Assembly: GCA_004151065.3 (NCBI GenBank)
Contig: NWUY0300062513.1
Location: 1-11,712 of the forward strand
Length of the DNA: 11,712 nucleotides
Reading direction: 5' to 3'
Source of the DNA: Larix sibirica
Taxonomy: Eukaryota > Streptophyta > Pinopsida > Pinales > Pinaceae
In this document: positions 8,631 to 11,712 of the stretch, one piece after another
How positions within the stretch are numbered: the first letter of the stretch is position 1
How the letters are laid out: each line of letters starts with the position of its first letter
Program-made: the position numbers and the translations under genes
The notes under the pieces: model-generated
The model's input: the letters and a program-made list of their open reading frames with translations, nothing else
The model's database searches: none
What the model was told of the DNA's origin: nothing

Positions 8631-10140
8631 CCTTTGACTTGGGACTCTCAAAATCCAAATATGATTATCAAAATGAAAGATATTACTCACAGAAGTTTGT
8701 TGTCCCACGAGCAACTCAAACAATGAACAATAAAAATGAAAATTTATTGAGTTTTATTTTTCTCTGTATGACTACATACTAGTTATGTTTGATGTCACAT
8801 CCATACCATTGGATTCCTTGTTCCATGCTCTTCTTGAATTCATTACTACTTTGCATATTTAAAAACATTGTCTAGAAGCCCTAGTTTTCTTATCACCATT
8901 CAAATGCACATAACTTAGGCCATAAACATTTGTTTTTCATGCCACTTGCACTATTGTTTCCCTTTTCAAAAGATTTCTTTTGCTATAGTATTGTTTCCAT
9001 GTGTGCAGATACATATAATGCAATGATTGTACTTCTTTTAACCATCCCTATGAACATGACTAATTTTATAGGCATACTTCTTCAAACCAACATATAAATG
9101 ATATATCTATGCTACATGTCATTCATTTAAACAATTTGTTGAGCCCCTTGTTACCCATAGGACTATATCCTTGCTTGGTAAAGTGGCCTAGCCCAACCAT
9201 TCTTGCATTTTCCCATGCCTAGTAGTAGTTCCTTCCTTCCATGGATTACCACTTATTAGTAACCCCTGTGCATTATGGTACCCATGTCGTTGTTCATTCT
9301 TTAGAGGAGGGATTCTATATAATCCATAACACAAAATTCCAATTGCATGTGATTTCTTGCATCATTAGCTATACTACCTATGGAATCTCACGTTTTTTTT
9401 TAAATGTAATTATTTGCTTCATTGTACATTTTCTCATAATCCCACCACTTCATCCATACTATAAAATTTTCATTATTTTGTTTCCATCAATCTACCATTA
9501 AGGAAATTACCACCAATGGACACCCCCTGTCTACTTCCACTTTCCATCACACTTACATATGATTCATTTGAACTTAATTCACCCATTTCCATAAGTCCCC
9601 CTCATTTCAATTAGTCAATTCCATGGTAGTCCCATTAAACCCCCATTCAAATTTATCCCCTCATCCCTTGGTCATTACTTCCTCGTGAGTTGTACATTTG
9701 TTGCCAAGTTAGCCATGCCTCTACGCTTTGAACAAAGGAAGTTTTGAGTCCACCACTTGTTGGCCCTTCGTCCTTTTGTCTCTGAATCCTAGTTTCATAT
9801 ATCATCCTTTATTATACCTTATGTTGGTATACTAAGGTACACCCAATGCTTTGTTATTAGTGAACCTACCTTTATTGACTTCAACACCTATATTATAGAG
9901 GTTTGGTTTAGAGACATTTTGTACCTTGGACCATTTTCATCATTGATGGATCACATCAAACTAGTCAAGGGAAGGTCTCATTAACCCTTGGATTGGTTGT
10001 TTCTCACATGCTTGACTTCAACACCTTATCACACTATTTAGAATCATACAATATGGTTTGTTTATTATCTCAATTTGGTTGAATACCATGAGAATCCCCT
10101 TTCCCAAACCAATTCTCACTCGTTATTTGGACAAAAAATA
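8631..10140. other. 1.5-kb C-rich region without identifiable gene; possible LTR sequence
   Basis: The plus strand is pyrimidine-rich (frequent CCTT, CCCATT) with no recognised domain on either strand. The left end could be a 3' LTR beginning near 8635, but no TG...CA pair with flanking duplication could be placed. An open stretch at 9241-9501 encodes a hydrophobic, His/Ile-rich sequence resembling nothing I know. Frame 1 over 9661-9981 has just two internal stops and reads FIDFNTYIIEVWFRDILYLG; it may be a coding remnant and is listed among the findings. No tRNA, PBS or MITE-like terminal inverted repeat was seen. Confidence 0.5.
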
Positions 10141-10159
10141 ATAAATTAGAAATTAACTC

Positions 10160-11548
10160 TTATGGGTAGAGCATTCACTAGCACAAGGATTAGAAGGAGA
10201 GAAAAGATTTTGAGACTCTATAGGAGGATATTGGGGGGGATTAGGTTGTCCAAGGATTACTCACCCAGAGGGGATTTCTCAATTTCCTTGAAAACCCTCT
10301 AATGTCAATTGAAGGCATACTCCTCTCCAAGCTTGTAGACTACTAGGATGTGGATGTTTAGGAATTCATAGTGTAGGGTGAGTGCATCGATATCACCCTC
10401 CAGGATGTCTACATCATGAACAACCCACCCATGTATGGGATAGTAGGTGACATTATTCATGTGACGCTTTGAGATAGCCTATGACGGAATTACTACAGAC
10501 ATATCGAATGTATGGCGCATGAATTCATGATCGCATGGCACAAGAATTCATGATACAATCCTCTAACTAGAGGATATAGAGATTTTAAAGACTCAAGTTA
10601 TTGTAGTTGAGGTGATATGAGTGATGGGAACACATGGACAAACTAGTCAGATGATGGTTGTTTAGAGAGAACATGGGAAGACGTACTTTGAGTGGGCCCA
10701 AATGTTCTTATATGATTGTTAATGAAAAATGACCACCTACAAAAGGGTGAGTAGTGGTGACTTTGGATTCAAGACATTCATCTATTTTTTTTATTCAAGA
10801 CGATCATGATTCTTTGTCCTCACTATGCAATGAGAGAAACAAGGTCGAGGGAGCCCAAAATGCGATGGTGTGGATAGTTGATACTGAGAGGTAGGGGAAG
10901 TGTCGTAGGAAACCTCTTTTATCCTAGTTTCTTCACATAATGGTGACAAATCCCAGTGTTGTTCAATGATTACCTATATATGGGTATGGACTACACAGGA
11001 TATCTTGAGCTCCCCCAACTTCTTGGCCAAGCTTGGGGACTAGAGGGTAAGTAAAAAAACATTATCTTTTATTATTTTTGTTTACATACTAGCATAAATG
11101 ATTACAAAATTTCCGATATGATACATGTGATTGGTCTTGTTCAATTCTCTTGTGTGTGTAGACATGGCACTAGTGAAGCCAGTGGGATAGAAACAACGAC
11201 AAGGATGGGTGGAGGGAATTGGTCCTATGCAACAAGCCCAAATACAGAGGTAAGATGTGGAGGCAATCTTGGAGGATGTACACAATCCATTGGACTATCT
11301 AATTTTTGGGGTGACTGACCAAAAATGGAAAAATATTGATGAGGAATTAATATAGATCCACTTCGAGGTAGCTTCCAAGTGGAAGCCGATAATAAGGAGG
11401 GTGTACATGACTACTTAAGGGGATAAGGGACCTAGATAGATGTGCCCCTACCTTCTTGGCACATTATCCTTTTGTGAGTGATGATCATAGTAATAGTAAT
11501 TATGATGATTATTTTGTGAGTAGTGAGGAATGATGAGGATGATGATTA
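10160..11548 (+). pseudogene. PMD-like (plant mobile domain) pseudogene, plus-strand copy
   Basis: This is a second copy of the gene described at 8580-6956, on the opposite strand. The start is not resolved. Frame 3 from 10266 gives QRGFLNFLENPLMSIEG and ILLSKLVDY, then GECIDITLQDVYIMNNPPMY (10377-10436), with stops at 10350-10376 and 10470. The middle is decayed: YFEWAQMFLYDC near 10690 and SSGDFGFKTFIYFF near 10755, with the counterpart YVLGFN / GKVGDIFHSI in the other copy. The block DYLYMGMDY through GQAWGLE (10968-11045) closes exon 1. After a 115-base intron, exon 2 in frame 1 reads MALVKPVG, GWVEG, DVEAILEDVHN (11254), IDEELI-x2-HFEVASKWKPIIRR (11335-11397), then GDKGP and a Ser/Asp-rich tail (SDDHSNSNYDDYF) ending near TAG 11546-11548. 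The strand bias is G-rich, unlike everything to the left. Confidence 0.72.
11047..11161 (+). other. Intron with GTAAGT donor and AG acceptor in plus-strand PMD-like copy
   Basis: The donor is G|GTAAGT at 11046-11052, right after the GQAWGLE block. The interval is T-rich and ends with a pyrimidine-rich TTCAATTCTCTTGTGTGTGTAG at 11140-11161. Removing it joins ...GAG G to AC ATG GCA, which keeps one continuous frame (phase 1) into MALVKPVG. The second copy has a donor at the homologous place and a similar length (120 bases). Both splice sites fit the plant consensus, so this was probably a real intron. Confidence 0.68.
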
Positions 11549-11637
11549 GGTAGGTAGTGGAACTACCCCATGATAAGAATGACATTGTTTTACTTGTATT
11601 ACATTTTGATTGTGCCAAGAGGCGCTTTACATCCCAG
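11549..11637. other. Short flank after the plus-strand PMD-like pseudogene
   Basis: There are eighty-nine bases between the acidic-tail stop and the 44-bp repeat. No gene, no terminal inverted repeat and no clear polyadenylation signal was identified. Confidence 0.4.
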
Positions 11638-11712
11638 TATGAGGTAGATATTGTAACATGTGTCTAGTAACGTTACAAGCGTATGAGGGAGATGTTGTAA
11701 CGTTTGTCAAGT
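11638..11712. repeat. Start of a 44-bp tandem repeat with GTAACGTTAC palindrome
   Basis: TATGAGGTAGATATTGTAAC begins at 11638 and returns as TATGAGGGAGATGTTGTAAC at 11682, a period of 44 bases. The second copy is cut by the window edge. The first unit contains the perfect palindrome GTAACGTTAC (11667-11676) and the inverted pair TTGTAAC/GTTACAA (11651-11657 and 11672-11678). Whether more units follow cannot be seen. It could be minisatellite sequence, or a subrepeat in a retrotransposon's non-coding part. Confidence 0.6.

Noticed and set aside
9241-9501. 86-codon plus-strand open frame with hydrophobic end
   Set aside because: No similarity or motif recognised, and the composition follows the local C- and T-rich bias. 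It is not supported as a gene.
6956-11548. Large inverted repeat or foldback element formed by the two PMD-like copies
   Set aside because: The copies are diverged, of different length, with dissimilar flanks and a 1.6-kb unrelated centre; no terminal inverted repeats bracket them.

Overview
The window looks like heterochromatic or intergenic DNA from a plant with a large, repeat-rich nuclear genome. It is AT-rich, has no intact long ORF, and is dominated by an old plant-type Ty3/gypsy LTR retrotransposon. Two decayed copies of a gene resembling the plant mobile domain (PMD) family accompany it. I cannot name the species. The heavy decay would suit a gymnosperm or another giant genome, but that is inference.

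Layout. Positions ~290-6800 hold a plus-strand retroelement read through many frameshifts and stops: gag (~290-1835), a G-rich aberrant stretch (~1847-2070), aspartic protease (~2150-3010), a protease-RT linker with an 87-bp tandem duplication, reverse transcriptase (3847-4516), RT-linked RNase H (4517-5180), integrase (5180-6275), and an additional RNase H-like domain downstream of integrase (~6440-6797). Positions 8580-6956 on the minus strand hold a PMD-like pseudogene that runs antisense to the retroelement. A polypurine tract lies just outside its 5' end at 8616-8630. That is the position expected for an antisense extra ORF placed between pol and the 3' LTR. Positions ~8631-10140 are C-rich on the plus strand and contain nothing I can identify; they may include LTR sequence. 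From ~10160 the strand bias flips to G-rich, and a second PMD-like pseudogene runs on the plus strand to ~11548. The right edge enters a 44-bp tandem repeat.

The two PMD-like copies face away from each other (head-to-head). They share a core motif, a terminal DYxYMGMDY block, one intron at the same position, and a post-intron module. Comparing them is the best evidence that this was a real spliced gene.

All coding features are broken. Many stops in the retroelement sit where the Ty3/gypsy alignment expects Gln or Arg, as expected from deamination of methylated cytosine in silenced transposons. No tRNA, rRNA, CRISPR array or working gene was seen. Family assignments come from motif recognition by eye, not from database searches.
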